In this document: in pieces, positions 56,260-64,000 of the stretch
Numbering within the stretch: the first letter of the stretch is position 1
Layout of the letters: each line of letters begins with the position of its first letter
Source of the DNA: Telluria aromaticivorans
Lineage (GTDB): Bacteria; Pseudomonadota; Gammaproteobacteria; Burkholderiales; Burkholderiaceae_D
Assembly: GCF_013003915.1 (NCBI RefSeq)
Contig: NZ_JABAIV010000001.1
Span: 930,001-994,000, forward strand
Reading direction: 5' to 3'
DNA: 64,000 nt
The notes under the pieces: generated by a model
Seen by the model: only the letters and a program-made list of their open reading frames with translations
Told to the model about the DNA's origin: nothing
Database searches by the model: none
Program-made: the position numbers and the translations under genes

Positions 56260-57501
56260 CTAGTGTGGCCCGACATGGTTGGTGGTTGTCATATTATCGG
56301 CAGGACCGTCAAGGGAGCCGTCCACCGGGGGCTCCTCGTCGTCGAAGCCGTGTTGCGCTTCGTCGCTGGGGTCTAACTGCGCTTCTTTTGTGTGCTTCAG
56401 GCCGGGCGCCGCCTTGGCCGACTCGACGATCGCGTCGCGCAGCAGGTCCAGGCCGGCGCCGCTGTGGGCGCTGATGAAAACGCGGCTGATCTTATCATAC
56501 TCATCACGCTCGACCCCGGGCTCCAGTCCGGCCGCATCGATCTTGTTCCAGACCAGGATTTGAGGAATGTGGTCGGCGCCGATTTCGCGCAATACCTCGT
56601 TGACCTGCTCGATCTGTTCCATGCGCACTGGCGAATTGCCATCGACCACGTGCAGCAGAAGGTCGGCGTGGATGGTTTCTTCGAGCGTGGCACGGAAGGC
56701 TGCAACCAGCTGGTGAGGCAGCTCGCGCACGAAACCGACGGTATCGGAAATAACGACGCTGCCGGCTTCCTCGCCCAGGTAGAGGCGGCGGCTGGTGGTG
56801 TCCAGGGTCGCGAACAGCTGGTTCGCGACGTAGACGCCGGCCTTGGTGAGCGTATTGAACAGGGTCGACTTGCCGGCATTGGTATAGCCGACCAGCGACA
56901 CCGAGAAGGTCTGGTTGCGTCCGCGCGCGCGGCGCTGGGTCTCGTGCTGCTTGCGCAGCTTGGTCAGGCGGGTACGCAACTGCTTGACCCGCTCGCCGAT
57001 CAGGCGGCGGTCGGTCTCGAGCTGGGTTTCACCCGGGCCGCGCAGGCCGATACCACCCTTTTGACGCTCCAGGTGGGTCCAGCCGCGGATCAGGCGCGTG
57101 GCCAGGTGCTGCAGCTGGGCCAATTCGACCTGGAGCTTGCCCTCGTGGCTCTTGGCGCGTTGGGCGAAGATGTCGAGGATCAGGCTGGTGCGGTCGACGA
57201 CGCCCACTTCGAGGCGGCGCTCGAGGTTACGCTGCTGCGCGGGAGACAATGCATGATTGAAGATGACCAGCTCGATGCCGTCGAGCTTGCAGGCCATCTT
57301 GATTTCGTCGGCCTTGCCGCTGCCCACGAAGTGGGCGGCATCGGGACTACTGCGCTTGGCCGTGATCGTGGTGATCGGGTCGGCGCCGGCGGAACGTGCG
57401 AGGAGCGACAGTTCTTCGAGGCTGGCGGTAAAGTCGCCAGCGCCGAAGTCGACGCCGACCAGCGCTGCGCGCATGCTGGGAATGCCGGGGGCTTCAGCCA
57501 T
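56260..57501 (-). CDS. hflX: Ribosome-rescue GTPase HflX
   Basis: 413 residues. The N-terminal HflX domain contains VGSGKADEIKMACKLDGIELVIFNHALSPAQQRNLERRLEVGVVDRTSLILDIFAQRA, then GGIGLRGPGETQLETDRRLI. The G domain has G1 GYTNAGKST, G3 DTVGF and G4 NKID. It splits stalled 70S ribosomes after stress. A long acidic C-terminal tail (DPSDEAQHGFDDEEPPVDG) is lineage-specific. It begins 5 bp after hfq. Confidence 0.96.
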   Translation of the reverse strand: MAEAPGIPSMRAALVGVDFGAGDFTASLEELSLLARSAGADPITTITAKRSSPDAAHFVGSGKADEIKMACKLDGIELVIFNHALSPAQQRNLERRLEVGVVDRTSLILDIFAQRAKSHEGKLQVELAQLQHLATRLIRGWTHLERQKGGIGLRGPGETQLETDRRLIGERVKQLRTRLTKLRKQHETQRRARGRNQTFSVSLVGYTNAGKSTLFNTLTKAGVYVANQLFATLDTTSRRLYLGEEAGSVVISDTVGFVRELPHQLVAAFRATLEETIHADLLLHVVDGNSPVRMEQIEQVNEVLREIGADHIPQILVWNKIDAAGLEPGVERDEYDKISRVFISAHSGAGLDLLRDAIVESAKAAPGLKHTKEAQLDPSDEAQHGFDDEEPPVDGSLDGPADNMTTTNHVGPH

Positions 57502-57506
57502 CGGCC

Positions 57507-57743
57507 TTACTCGGCTTCTGGGTCGAGGTTGAGGTTGACGGCGCGGGCCGGGACGACGGTGGAAATGGCGTGCTTGTAGACCATCTGGGTCACGGTGTTA
57601 CGAAGCAGGACGACGTACTGGTCGAAGGACTCGATATGGCCCTGGAGTTTGATACCGTTGACCAGGTAGATCGAAACGGGGACATGCTCCTTGCGCAATG
57701 CGTTCAGGAATGGGTCTTGTAACAGTTGCCCTTTGTTGCTCAT
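57507..57743 (-). CDS. hfq: RNA chaperone Hfq
   Basis: 78 residues. Sm1 motif ([29 protein letters not shown]) and Sm2 motif VYKHAIST with the KH pair of the proximal uridine-binding pore. The tail is short ([14 protein letters not shown]), so there is little C-terminal disordered extension. Hexameric; pairs sRNAs with mRNAs. GGAG lies 6 bases before the ATG. The 158-bp gap to der should hold an hfq promoter. Confidence 0.97.
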   Translation of the reverse strand: MSNKGQLLQDPFLNALRKEHVPVSIYLVNGIKLQGHIESFDQYVVLLRNTVTQMVYKHAISTVVPARAVNLNLDPEAE

Positions 57744-57901
57744 AACAGCTCCGTAATGTTGTTGTAGTTCAGTTGTTGTAGATATACGAGTTTGAGGCTA
57801 TTTGCCGGTTTTCAAGTGCTGAGGCTACATTCAGCTCGGTGCGAATGAAAGCCCTGAGCTAACTGTAACCTGTTTTGCCACTCTTTGTCGTACTGCTACG
57901 G

Positions 57902-59245
57902 CTATTTCTGTTCCCGGGCGAATGGGTTTTTGCCGCTCTTCAGTTCGATGCGCACCGGGGTGCCGACCAGGTTGAAGGTGTCGCGGAAATGCCGCTCCAG
58001 GTAGCGCTTGTAGGGCTCGCTGACGGCCTCGAGTGCATTGCCGTGGATGACGATGATCGGCGGGTTCTGGCCGCCCTGGTGGGCGTAGCGCATCTTCGGA
58101 CGGGTGCTGCCCTTGCGCTTCGGCTCCTGCTTTTCGATCGCTTCCTGCAGCGCGCGGGTCAGGCGCGGGGTCGACAGGTTGGCGGTGGCAGCAGCATAGG
58201 CCGCATCGACCGACTTCATCAGCTGCGAGATGCCGGTGCCCTTCAGCGCCGAGATGAAATGGGTCTTGGCAAACGACAGGAAATCGAGCTTGCGGTCGAG
58301 GTCGATCTTGACTTCGTCGCGGTCGTCCGACTGCAGGCCGTCCCACTTGTTGACGGCCACGACCAGCGCCCTGCCCGACTCCAGGATGAAGCCGGCGATG
58401 TGGGCATCCTGCTCGGAGATGTCCTGCTGGGCGTCGAGCAGCAGCACGACCACGTTGGCGTCCGAGATCGATTGCATGGTCTTTACCACCGAGAACTTCT
58501 CGATGGCTTCGAACACCTTGCCGCGGCGGCGGATACCGGCCGTGTCGATCAGCGTGTATTGCTTGCCTTCGCGTTCGAACGGGACTTCGATCGAGTCGCG
58601 GGTGGTGCCGGGCATGTCGAAGGCGATCACGCGCTGCTCGCCGACCAGGGTGTTGATCAGCGTGGACTTGCCGACGTTCGGGCGGCCGACGATGGCGATC
58701 TTGACGCCATGGTCGACGTGCTCGCCCATTTGCTCGGCGTCGGGACGGCTGGCGAAGGCGAAGTCGAGCGCCTCGACCACGAGGTCGTTGACGCCGTCGC
58801 CGTGCGCGGCCGAAATCACGTAGGGGTCGCCCATGCCGAGCTCGTAGAAATCGGCGGTGACGGAGGTGTATTTCATGCCCTCGGATTTATTCACCACGAG
58901 CATGACCTTGCGGCCCGTCTTGCGCAGGTAATCCGTGATGGTCTTGTCGTGCGGAGTCATACCCTGGCGGCCGTCGACGATGAACACGACGACGTCGGCT
59001 TCCGCCACCGCCTGGCGCGTCTGCAGCGCCATTTCGAACATGATGCCCTCTTTGGCCACCGGTTCGAAACCGCCGGTATCGATGACCAGGAAGGGACGTT
59101 CGCCGATCCGGCCTTCGCCATAGTGGCGGTCGCGGGTCAGGCCAGGAAGATCGGCCACCAGCGCGTCCCGCGAACGTGTCAGGCGGTTGAACAGGGTCGA
59201 CTTCCCGACATTCGGGCGACCTACGAGTGCGATTACCGGCTTCAT
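57902..59245 (-). CDS. der: Ribosome-assembly GTPase Der (EngA)
   Basis: 447 residues with tandem G domains: first G1 [12 protein letters not shown] (near residue 8), NKSEG; second G1 [14 protein letters not shown] (near 185), [15 protein letters not shown]. The C-terminal KH-like domain ([18 protein letters not shown]) follows. Needed for 50S assembly. Starts 9 bp after bamB. Confidence 0.97.
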   Translation of the reverse strand: MKPVIALVGRPNVGKSTLFNRLTRSRDALVADLPGLTRDRHYGEGRIGERPFLVIDTGGFEPVAKEGIMFEMALQTRQAVAEADVVVFIVDGRQGMTPHDKTITDYLRKTGRKVMLVVNKSEGMKYTSVTADFYELGMGDPYVISAAHGDGVNDLVVEALDFAFASRPDAEQMGEHVDHGVKIAIVGRPNVGKSTLINTLVGEQRVIAFDMPGTTRDSIEVPFEREGKQYTLIDTAGIRRRGKVFEAIEKFSVVKTMQSISDANVVVLLLDAQQDISEQDAHIAGFILESGRALVVAVNKWDGLQSDDRDEVKIDLDRKLDFLSFAKTHFISALKGTGISQLMKSVDAAYAAATANLSTPRLTRALQEAIEKQEPKRKGSTRPKMRYAHQGGQNPPIIVIHGNALEAVSEPYKRYLERHFRDTFNLVGTPVRIELKSGKNPFAREQK

Positions 59246-59254
59246 GTAGATATT

Positions 59255-60427
59255 CTATTCGACCGCGATAGCGGTCACAGTTCCATTTTGTGTTTGAAAA
59301 ATCAGGTGCGATCCGGCCACCACGGGGGTGCCGACGATCGGGCTGCCGTCTGTTGCGGCGCGCGCCAGGAACGAGCCATCCTCGCGCGACAGGAAATGCA
59401 CGATGCCCTGGTAGTCGCCGACCGCGACCGCGCGGCCGTAGCTCAGCGGCGTGGACAGGCGGCGGAAGGCCAGCTTGTCGTTCTTCCAGGCGGAGGCACC
59501 GGTATCGCGGTTGAATGCGAGCAGCGCGCCTTTGTCGTCGGGTGCGAATACAAAGCGCTGGTCGACTGCGACGCCGGCTTCCGACGACAGGTCGCGGGTC
59601 CAGCGTGCCGAACCGGTGGTCAGGTCGAAGCAGCCGACCCGGCCCTGGTAGGACACGGCGCAGACGTCGTTCTCGAACAGCACCGGGGCGCCGCCGATAT
59701 CGGTCACGCGCTCGAGTTCGGTAGTACCGCGCGCCACGCCCACCTCGACGTCCCAGCGCGGTGCGCCGGTCGCCAGGATGAACGAGGACAGCTTGCCGCC
59801 CGGTTGGGCGATGATGACGTCGTTACCAGCCACTACCATGCCCGGCGCATTGCGCAGGGTCAGCGGCGGCGAGACGCGCTGCACGGTCCATTTCTTTTCG
59901 CCGGTCCTGGCGTCGAAACCGACGATGCGGTTATCCAGGCTGCGCGCGACGACCACGCCCTGCCCCACCACCGGCGCCGACAGGATCTCGCTCGACAGCT
60001 GCGACTTCCACAGCGGCTTGCCGTCCATGTCGAAGGCCAGCAGGGTACCCTTGGTGCCGCCGACCACGATCAGGTTGCCGTCGGTGCCGACGCCGCTCGA
60101 TAAGTCGGTGCCGGCCTTGGTGCGCCAGACCTGGCGGCCGGTGGCCGCTTCCACGCGCGCGATGTCGCCATTGCCGCCGGCGACCACCACGGTATTGCCG
60201 GTCAGCGCAGGCGCAAACTGGTAGCTGCCGGCCTTGCCGATGTCGAGCTTCCAGGCGGTGCGCACGGCCATCGTGCCCTTGAGCTCGACGAGTGGCGCCG
60301 GCTGGTCGGTCTTGCTTTTCGATGCGAACGGGTTGAGCGAGCTGAGCGATGGGAGCGAAGGCAGGCTCGAGCAACCCGTCATCAGGGCCAGTACACCAAC
60401 ACCAACAAGTTTGCTGCTAATACGCAT
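59255..60427 (-). CDS. bamB: Outer-membrane assembly lipoprotein BamB
   Basis: 390 residues. The lipoprotein signal MRISSKLVGVGVLALMTGC has lipobox LMTGC and is followed by an SL-rich stretch (SSLPSLPSLSSLNPF). The rest is an eight-bladed PQQ-type beta-propeller with repeated AfdxxTGexxW blades (VEAATGRQVWRTKAG, FDMDGKPLWKSQL, FDARTGEKKWTVQ, FDLTTGSARWTRDL, FNRDTGASAWKND). It assists BamA in inserting beta-barrel proteins. Confidence 0.95.
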   Translation of the reverse strand: MRISSKLVGVGVLALMTGCSSLPSLPSLSSLNPFASKSKTDQPAPLVELKGTMAVRTAWKLDIGKAGSYQFAPALTGNTVVVAGGNGDIARVEAATGRQVWRTKAGTDLSSGVGTDGNLIVVGGTKGTLLAFDMDGKPLWKSQLSSEILSAPVVGQGVVVARSLDNRIVGFDARTGEKKWTVQRVSPPLTLRNAPGMVVAGNDVIIAQPGGKLSSFILATGAPRWDVEVGVARGTTELERVTDIGGAPVLFENDVCAVSYQGRVGCFDLTTGSARWTRDLSSEAGVAVDQRFVFAPDDKGALLAFNRDTGASAWKNDKLAFRRLSTPLSYGRAVAVGDYQGIVHFLSREDGSFLARAATDGSPIVGTPVVAGSHLIFQTQNGTVTAIAVE

Positions 60428-60465
60428 ATTCTTTTACCTTGTTCTTGGACTGTAGAGGACGCAAA

Positions 60466-60495
60466 GCCCGCGCCTGCCTCCAGGCTGGCGCGGGC
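60466..60495 (-). terminator. 9-bp hairpin between yfgM and bamB
   Basis: GCCCGCGCC (60466-60474) pairs exactly with GGCGCGGGC (60487-60495), loop 12 bases. It lies 17 bp after the yfgM stop on the minus strand; only TTT follows, so termination would be partial. It could set the yfgM:bamB expression ratio. Confidence 0.5.
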
Positions 60496-60512
60496 CTGTG
60501 AATCTGGATGAA

Positions 60513-61196
60513 TTACGCGGCAGCTGCGGCAGCTTTCGCGTCCTTCGTGGCATTTGCATCCGCCGGCGCGGTGCCGCCGATGGCTTCGAGCTTGACCGTC
60601 ACCAGCTGGCGGCCAGGGTTATTCGCAGGCATGGCGGCCAGTGCGGCCACATAGGCCTGGCGTGCTTCGGCCAATTTGTTCTGCGCCACCAGCACGTCGC
60701 CCTTGCGGTCGGCCACGGCCGCCGAGTACTGCGGCGGGAAGGACTCGTTCAGCAGCTTGAGCGCGCCATCATAGGACTTCTCGTCCAGCAGCACGCCGGC
60801 CAGGCGCAGCTTGGCAATCGCCTTGTACTCGTCGTTGCCGTGGTCCACCACCCATTGCAGCTGGGTCTTGGCGGCCTTCAGGTCGTTCGCTTCGAAGGCG
60901 GTCTTGGCGGCGCCCAGGGCGGCCATTTGCGCATACGAGGTGCCGTCGTATTTCTTCTGCATGTCGGCCGAGATGCGCTGCGCTTTCGCGTTGTCGTTCG
61001 CGGTGAGCGCAGCCTGCAGCTCGTCGTACAGGGCCGAAGCTTCGACCGACTGGTTGCGCTTGTGCGTGTTCCAGTAGTTATAAGCGGCGTAGGAACCCAA
61101 CGTGGCGATCAGCACCCAGGTAATGAGGTTGCCGAAACGCGACCAAAAGGCCTTGAAGGTCGCTATCTGTTCCTGTTCTTCGAGATCGTATGCCAT
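60513..61196 (-). CDS. yfgM: YfgM-family TPR membrane protein (ancillary SecYEG subunit)
   Basis: 227 residues: cytoplasmic start MAYDLEEQEQIATFKAFWSRFGN, one membrane segment (LITWVLIATLGSYAAYNYW), then periplasmic TPR helices, and an Ala-rich tail (ATKDAKAAAAAA). YfgM links the Sec translocon with periplasmic chaperones. Between hisS and bamB, the conserved position. Confidence 0.92.
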   Translation of the reverse strand: MAYDLEEQEQIATFKAFWSRFGNLITWVLIATLGSYAAYNYWNTHKRNQSVEASALYDELQAALTANDNAKAQRISADMQKKYDGTSYAQMAALGAAKTAFEANDLKAAKTQLQWVVDHGNDEYKAIAKLRLAGVLLDEKSYDGALKLLNESFPPQYSAAVADRKGDVLVAQNKLAEARQAYVAALAAMPANNPGRQLVTVKLEAIGGTAPADANATKDAKAAAAAA

Positions 61197-61272
61197 TGTC
61201 TGCTCTAACTCTAAGTTGTTACTCGGTTGTTATTGAAGTAGTGCCTGGTCGGACCCGTTGCCGGGGCCTGCG

Positions 61273-62634
61273 TTAAGGACGGTGGTGATGCCCGTGCTCG
61301 TTGCAATTTTCGTCGACGCAGTCGTGTTCACCGCCGCCGCCGACGATCTGGTCGACCACGTAGTCGACCACTTCCAGGAAGGGCACGCTGGCCTGCTGCT
61401 GCTCGCCTGCTTCTCCGCGCATCGCCTTCACGGCCGCTTTTTCGCCGGCCATCTCGTCGTCGCCGATGATCACGGCAAAGGCGGCGCCGCTGCCGTCGGC
61501 CTTCTTCATCTGGCTCTTGAAGCTGCCACTACCGGCCGGTGTCGCGCAATGTAACACAACATCCAGGCCGGCATCGCGGAGGCGCTCGGCCAGGATGAAG
61601 GCCTGCGCCTGCGCTTCCTCACCCTGGTGGACCATGTAGACGTCGCACTGGCTCGGGGCTTGCGTTTCGCCCAGGCCCTTCATCAGCTCGATGATGCGCT
61701 CGATGCCCATCGCGAAACCGACCGCCGGCGTGGCCTTGCCGCCGAACTGCTCGATCAGCGGGTCGTAGCGGCCGCCGGCGCAGATCGTGCCCTGCGCGCC
61801 GAGTTCGTCGGTGACCCATTCGAACACGGTGCGGTTGTAGTAATCCAGGCCGCGCACCAGGCGCGGGTTGATGGTGTATTGCACCGCGTTGCGATCGAGG
61901 ATCTTCTTCAAACCATTGAGGTGGGCCAGCGATTCTTCGCCCAGGTAGTCCAGCAGCTTCGGCGCGCCGTTGACCATCTCCTGCATGGCAGGGTTTTTCG
62001 TATCCAGGATGCGCAGCGGGTTGCTGTGCAGGCGGCGCTTGGCTTCCGCATCGAGCACCGCTTCGTTCTGCTCGAAAAAGGCGATCAGGTCGGCGCGGTG
62101 GCGCTGGCGCTCGTCGGCATTGCCGATCGAGTTCAGTTCGAGGCGCACGTTCTGCAGGCCCAGGTCATCCCACAGGCGGCGGCACAGCATGATCAGTTCT
62201 GCGTCGATGTCCGGGCCCGAGAAACCAACGGCTTCGGCGCCGAACTGGAAGAACTGGCGGTAGCGGCCGCGCTGCGGACGCTCATGGCGGAACATCGGGC
62301 CCTTGTACCACAGGCGTTTCGGGCCGTCGTAGACCAGGTTATGTTCGAGCACCGCGCGCACGACGCTGGCCGTGCCTTCAGGGCGCAGGGTCAGCTGGTC
62401 GCCGTTCATCGAATCTTCGAACGAGTACATCTCTTTTTCGACGATGTCGGTCACGGCGCCGATGGCGCGCGCGAACAAAGATGTGTCCTCGACGATGGGG
62501 GTCACGATCTTCTGGTAGCCGTAGCTTTTCAGGATCGTTTCGGCGGTGTTCTCGAACAGCTCCCACATCGGCGCATCGGCCGGGAGGATGTCGTTCATGC
62601 CTTTGACGGCGACGATTTTTTCTGGTTTGGACAT
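61273..62634 (-). CDS. hisS: Histidyl-tRNA synthetase with a His/Cys-rich C-terminal tail
   Basis: 453 residues, class II synthetase. Motif 2 [17 protein letters not shown] and [28 protein letters not shown], the histidine-specific [16 protein letters not shown] and [14 protein letters not shown], then the anticodon-binding domain. The last residues after [10 protein letters not shown] form a tail [21 protein letters not shown], rich in metal-binding residues. ATG 62634 begins the usual [18 protein letters not shown]; upstream frame extension runs into a repeat and is rejected. Confidence 0.96.
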   Translation of the reverse strand: MSKPEKIVAVKGMNDILPADAPMWELFENTAETILKSYGYQKIVTPIVEDTSLFARAIGAVTDIVEKEMYSFEDSMNGDQLTLRPEGTASVVRAVLEHNLVYDGPKRLWYKGPMFRHERPQRGRYRQFFQFGAEAVGFSGPDIDAELIMLCRRLWDDLGLQNVRLELNSIGNADERQRHRADLIAFFEQNEAVLDAEAKRRLHSNPLRILDTKNPAMQEMVNGAPKLLDYLGEESLAHLNGLKKILDRNAVQYTINPRLVRGLDYYNRTVFEWVTDELGAQGTICAGGRYDPLIEQFGGKATPAVGFAMGIERIIELMKGLGETQAPSQCDVYMVHQGEEAQAQAFILAERLRDAGLDVVLHCATPAGSGSFKSQMKKADGSGAAFAVIIGDDEMAGEKAAVKAMRGEAGEQQQASVPFLEVVDYVVDQIVGGGGEHDCVDENCNEHGHHHRP

Positions 62635-62650
62635 TAATTTAATCTTTCTT

Positions 62651-62734
62651 GTAGGGTGGGCGGGTTCCCCGCCCACGCGGTCAACCTACGCTTGCACTGG
62701 TTGACCGCGTGGGCGGCGGAGCCGCCCACCCTAC
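62651..62734. repeat. GTGGGC palindromic element, copy 11 (two arms, short centre)
   Basis: Arm A inner stem GGG/CCC, arm B inner stem GGC/GCC. The centre is short and itself palindromic (GTCAACC-N12-GGTTGAC), so the 84-bp unit is a near-continuous inverted repeat. It fills the ispG-hisS gap. Confidence 0.85.
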
Positions 62735-62751
62735 GAACAGCCATGGTTACT

Positions 62752-64000
62752 TTATTCCGCCACTACCTGGCGGCTGTAATTCTTCTCGACGTAATTCATC
62801 ACGATCGTCTTGAACTCGTCCACGATGCGCTCGCCGCGCAGGGTGGCGAATTTCTGGCCGTCGACGAATACCGGCGCGGCCGGCGATTCGCCCGTACCCG
62901 GCAGGCTGATGCCGATGTTGGCGTGCTTCGATTCGCCCGGGCCGTTCACGATGCAGCCCATCACGGCCACGTTCATCGCTTCCACGCCCGGGTGGGTCTT
63001 TTTCCATTCCGGCATCTGCTCGCGCAGGAAGGTCTGGATGTTGTCGGCCAGTTCCTGGAACACGGTCGAGGTGGTGCGGCCGCAGCCCGGGCATGCGATC
63101 ACCATCGGGGTGAACTTGCGCAGGCCCATGGTCTGCAGGATTTCCTGGCCAACCACCACTTCGCGGGTGCGGTCGCCGCCCGGTTCCGGGGTCAGCGAAA
63201 TGCGGATGGTGTCGCCGATGCCCTCTTGCAGCAGCACCGACAGCGCGGCGGTCGAGGCGACGATGCCCTTGCTGCCCATGCCGGCCTCGGTCAGGCCCAG
63301 GTGCAGCGGGTAGTCGCAGCGGCGCGCCAGTTCGCGGTAGACCGCGATCAGGTCCTGCACACCCGAGACCTTGCACGACAAGATGATCTTGTCGCGCGCC
63401 AGGCCCACTTCTTCGGCGCGCATGGCGTTCTCGATGGCCGAGGTAATCAAGGCTTCGTACATCACGGCCTGCGCGGTCCACGGGGTGGCGCGCGACGCAT
63501 TTTCGTCCATGATGCGCGCCAGCAGCGACTGGTCCAGGCTGCCCCAGTTCACGCCGATGCGCACCGGCTTGTCGTACTTTGCCGCGATCTCGATCATCTG
63601 GGCGAACTGGGTGTCGCGCTTGGCGCCCTGCCCAACGTTGCCCGGGTTGATGCGGTATTTCGACAGCGCCTGCGCGCATTCCGGATAGTCGCGCAGCAGC
63701 AGGTGGCCGTTGTAGTGGAAGTCGCCCACCAGCGGGGTGTCGATTTCCATGCGATCGAGCTGTTCGCGGATCGCCGGCACGGCCGCGGCCGCGGCCGGGG
63801 TGTCCACGGTGATGCGGACGATTTCGGAGCCGGCGCGCGCCAGCTCCTTCACCTGGATCGCCGTGCCGATCGCGTCGGCGGTGTCGGTATTGGTCATCGA
63901 CTGCACTACGACTGGAGCATCGCCGCCGACCCAGACCTTGCGCTCGCCGTGCGAGACCAGCACCTTGCGGCGCATGCGGCGCGGCAGCGGTCCGGAAGGA
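62752..64000 (-). CDS. ispG: 4-hydroxy-3-methylbut-2-enyl diphosphate synthase, 5' end outside the window
   Basis: A [4Fe-4S] enzyme of the MEP isoprenoid pathway. The frame stays open to the right edge ([40 protein letters not shown]), and betaproteobacterial IspG normally starts upstream of that, so the ATG at 63975 is probably internal. TIM-barrel motifs [12 protein letters not shown] and [10 protein letters not shown], and the cluster ligands in CPGCGRTT and the later [20 protein letters not shown], are all present. Cofactor maturation would draw on the isc genes in this window. Confidence 0.95.
   Translation of the reverse strand, partial: PSGPLPRRMRRKVLVSHGERKVWVGGDAPVVVQSMTNTDTADAIGTAIQVKELARAGSEIVRITVDTPAAAAAVPAIREQLDRMEIDTPLVGDFHYNGHLLLRDYPECAQALSKYRINPGNVGQGAKRDTQFAQMIEIAAKYDKPVRIGVNWGSLDQSLLARIMDENASRATPWTAQAVMYEALITSAIENAMRAEEVGLARDKIILSCKVSGVQDLIAVYRELARRCDYPLHLGLTEAGMGSKGIVASTAALSVLLQEGIGDTIRISLTPEPGGDRTREVVVGQEILQTMGLRKFTPMVIACPGCGRTTSTVFQELADNIQTFLREQMPEWKKTHPGVEAMNVAVMGCIVNGPGESKHANIGISLPGTGESPAAPVFVDGQKFATLRGERIVDEFKTIVMNYVEKNYSRQVVAE

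Overview
The window is a 64 kb chromosomal segment of a GC-rich betaproteobacterium, most probably Oxalobacteraceae (Massilia/Telluria/Duganella type). The evidence is the gene orders ilvI-ilvH-ilvC...pssA, iscR-S-U-A-hscB-hscA-fdx-iscX and ispG-hisS-yfgM-bamB-der-hfq-hflX-hflK-hflC-hisZ-purA, a PEP-CTERM protein, and the abundance of PAS/hybrid kinases. No species can be named from the sequence alone. There is no phage, conjugative element, transposase, CRISPR array or rRNA; most genes are conserved or ordinary accessory ones.

Layout. 1-6.1 kb (minus strand): branched-chain amino acid genes ilvI-ilvH-ilvC, a SIMPL-domain protein, pssA and the start of a lipoprotein esterase. 6.1-6.6 kb: a 495-bp divergent control region with an NtrC-like inverted pair and a TetR-type palindrome. 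6.6-8.1 kb: an exported hydrolase-TPR gene cut by one in-frame TAA. 8.3-10.6 kb: an overlapping four-gene ECF sigma/DUF3619/DUF3106/RDD operon. 10.8-12.6 kb: a pseudouridine synthase and L-threonine aldolase. 12.6-19.5 kb: a methyltransferase and the full isc-hsc iron-sulfur operon, with an IscR box upstream of iscR. 19.5-32.4 kb: mixed accessory metabolism, comprising a UDG-like protein with an altered active site, a CBS protein, maiA-fahA with a LysR regulator, ChaC, a P450 with an AraC regulator, YciI, a radical SAM gene behind a near-consensus LexA box, a DTW protein and two exported hydrolases. 32.6-39 kb: a light-sensing cluster made of a bacteriophytochrome kinase, a single-domain response regulator and two hybrid kinases. 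39-44 kb: an HNH protein, YeeE/YedE transport genes, purT, a PEP-CTERM protein and three identical tRNA-Asn(GTT) genes, each with its own terminator. 44-51 kb: aromatic aminotransferase, uvrB, another hybrid kinase, MarC and a phosphoribosyltransferase. 51-64 kb: purA, hisZ, hflC, hflK, hflX, hfq, der, bamB, yfgM, hisS and the 5'-truncated ispG.

The most striking thing not explained by genes is a dispersed family of about eleven palindromic elements (core arm GTAGGGTGGGC-stem-loop-GCCCACGCG, usually as two arms in inverted orientation, 85-135 bp). It occupies spaces between genes, including spaces inside operons (ilvH/ilvC, fdx/hscA, hscA/hscB, ispG/hisS). The inner stem changes in a compensatory way from copy to copy (AAG/CTT, AGG/CCT, GGG/CCC, GGC/GCC, AGA/TCT), so the folded structure looks conserved, and one copy supplies the hscB stop codon. 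No RAYT-type transposase lies in the window to explain it. This is the best candidate for an undescribed or under-described system here. The rest of the window is mainly well-known biology with some local oddities listed in the findings.
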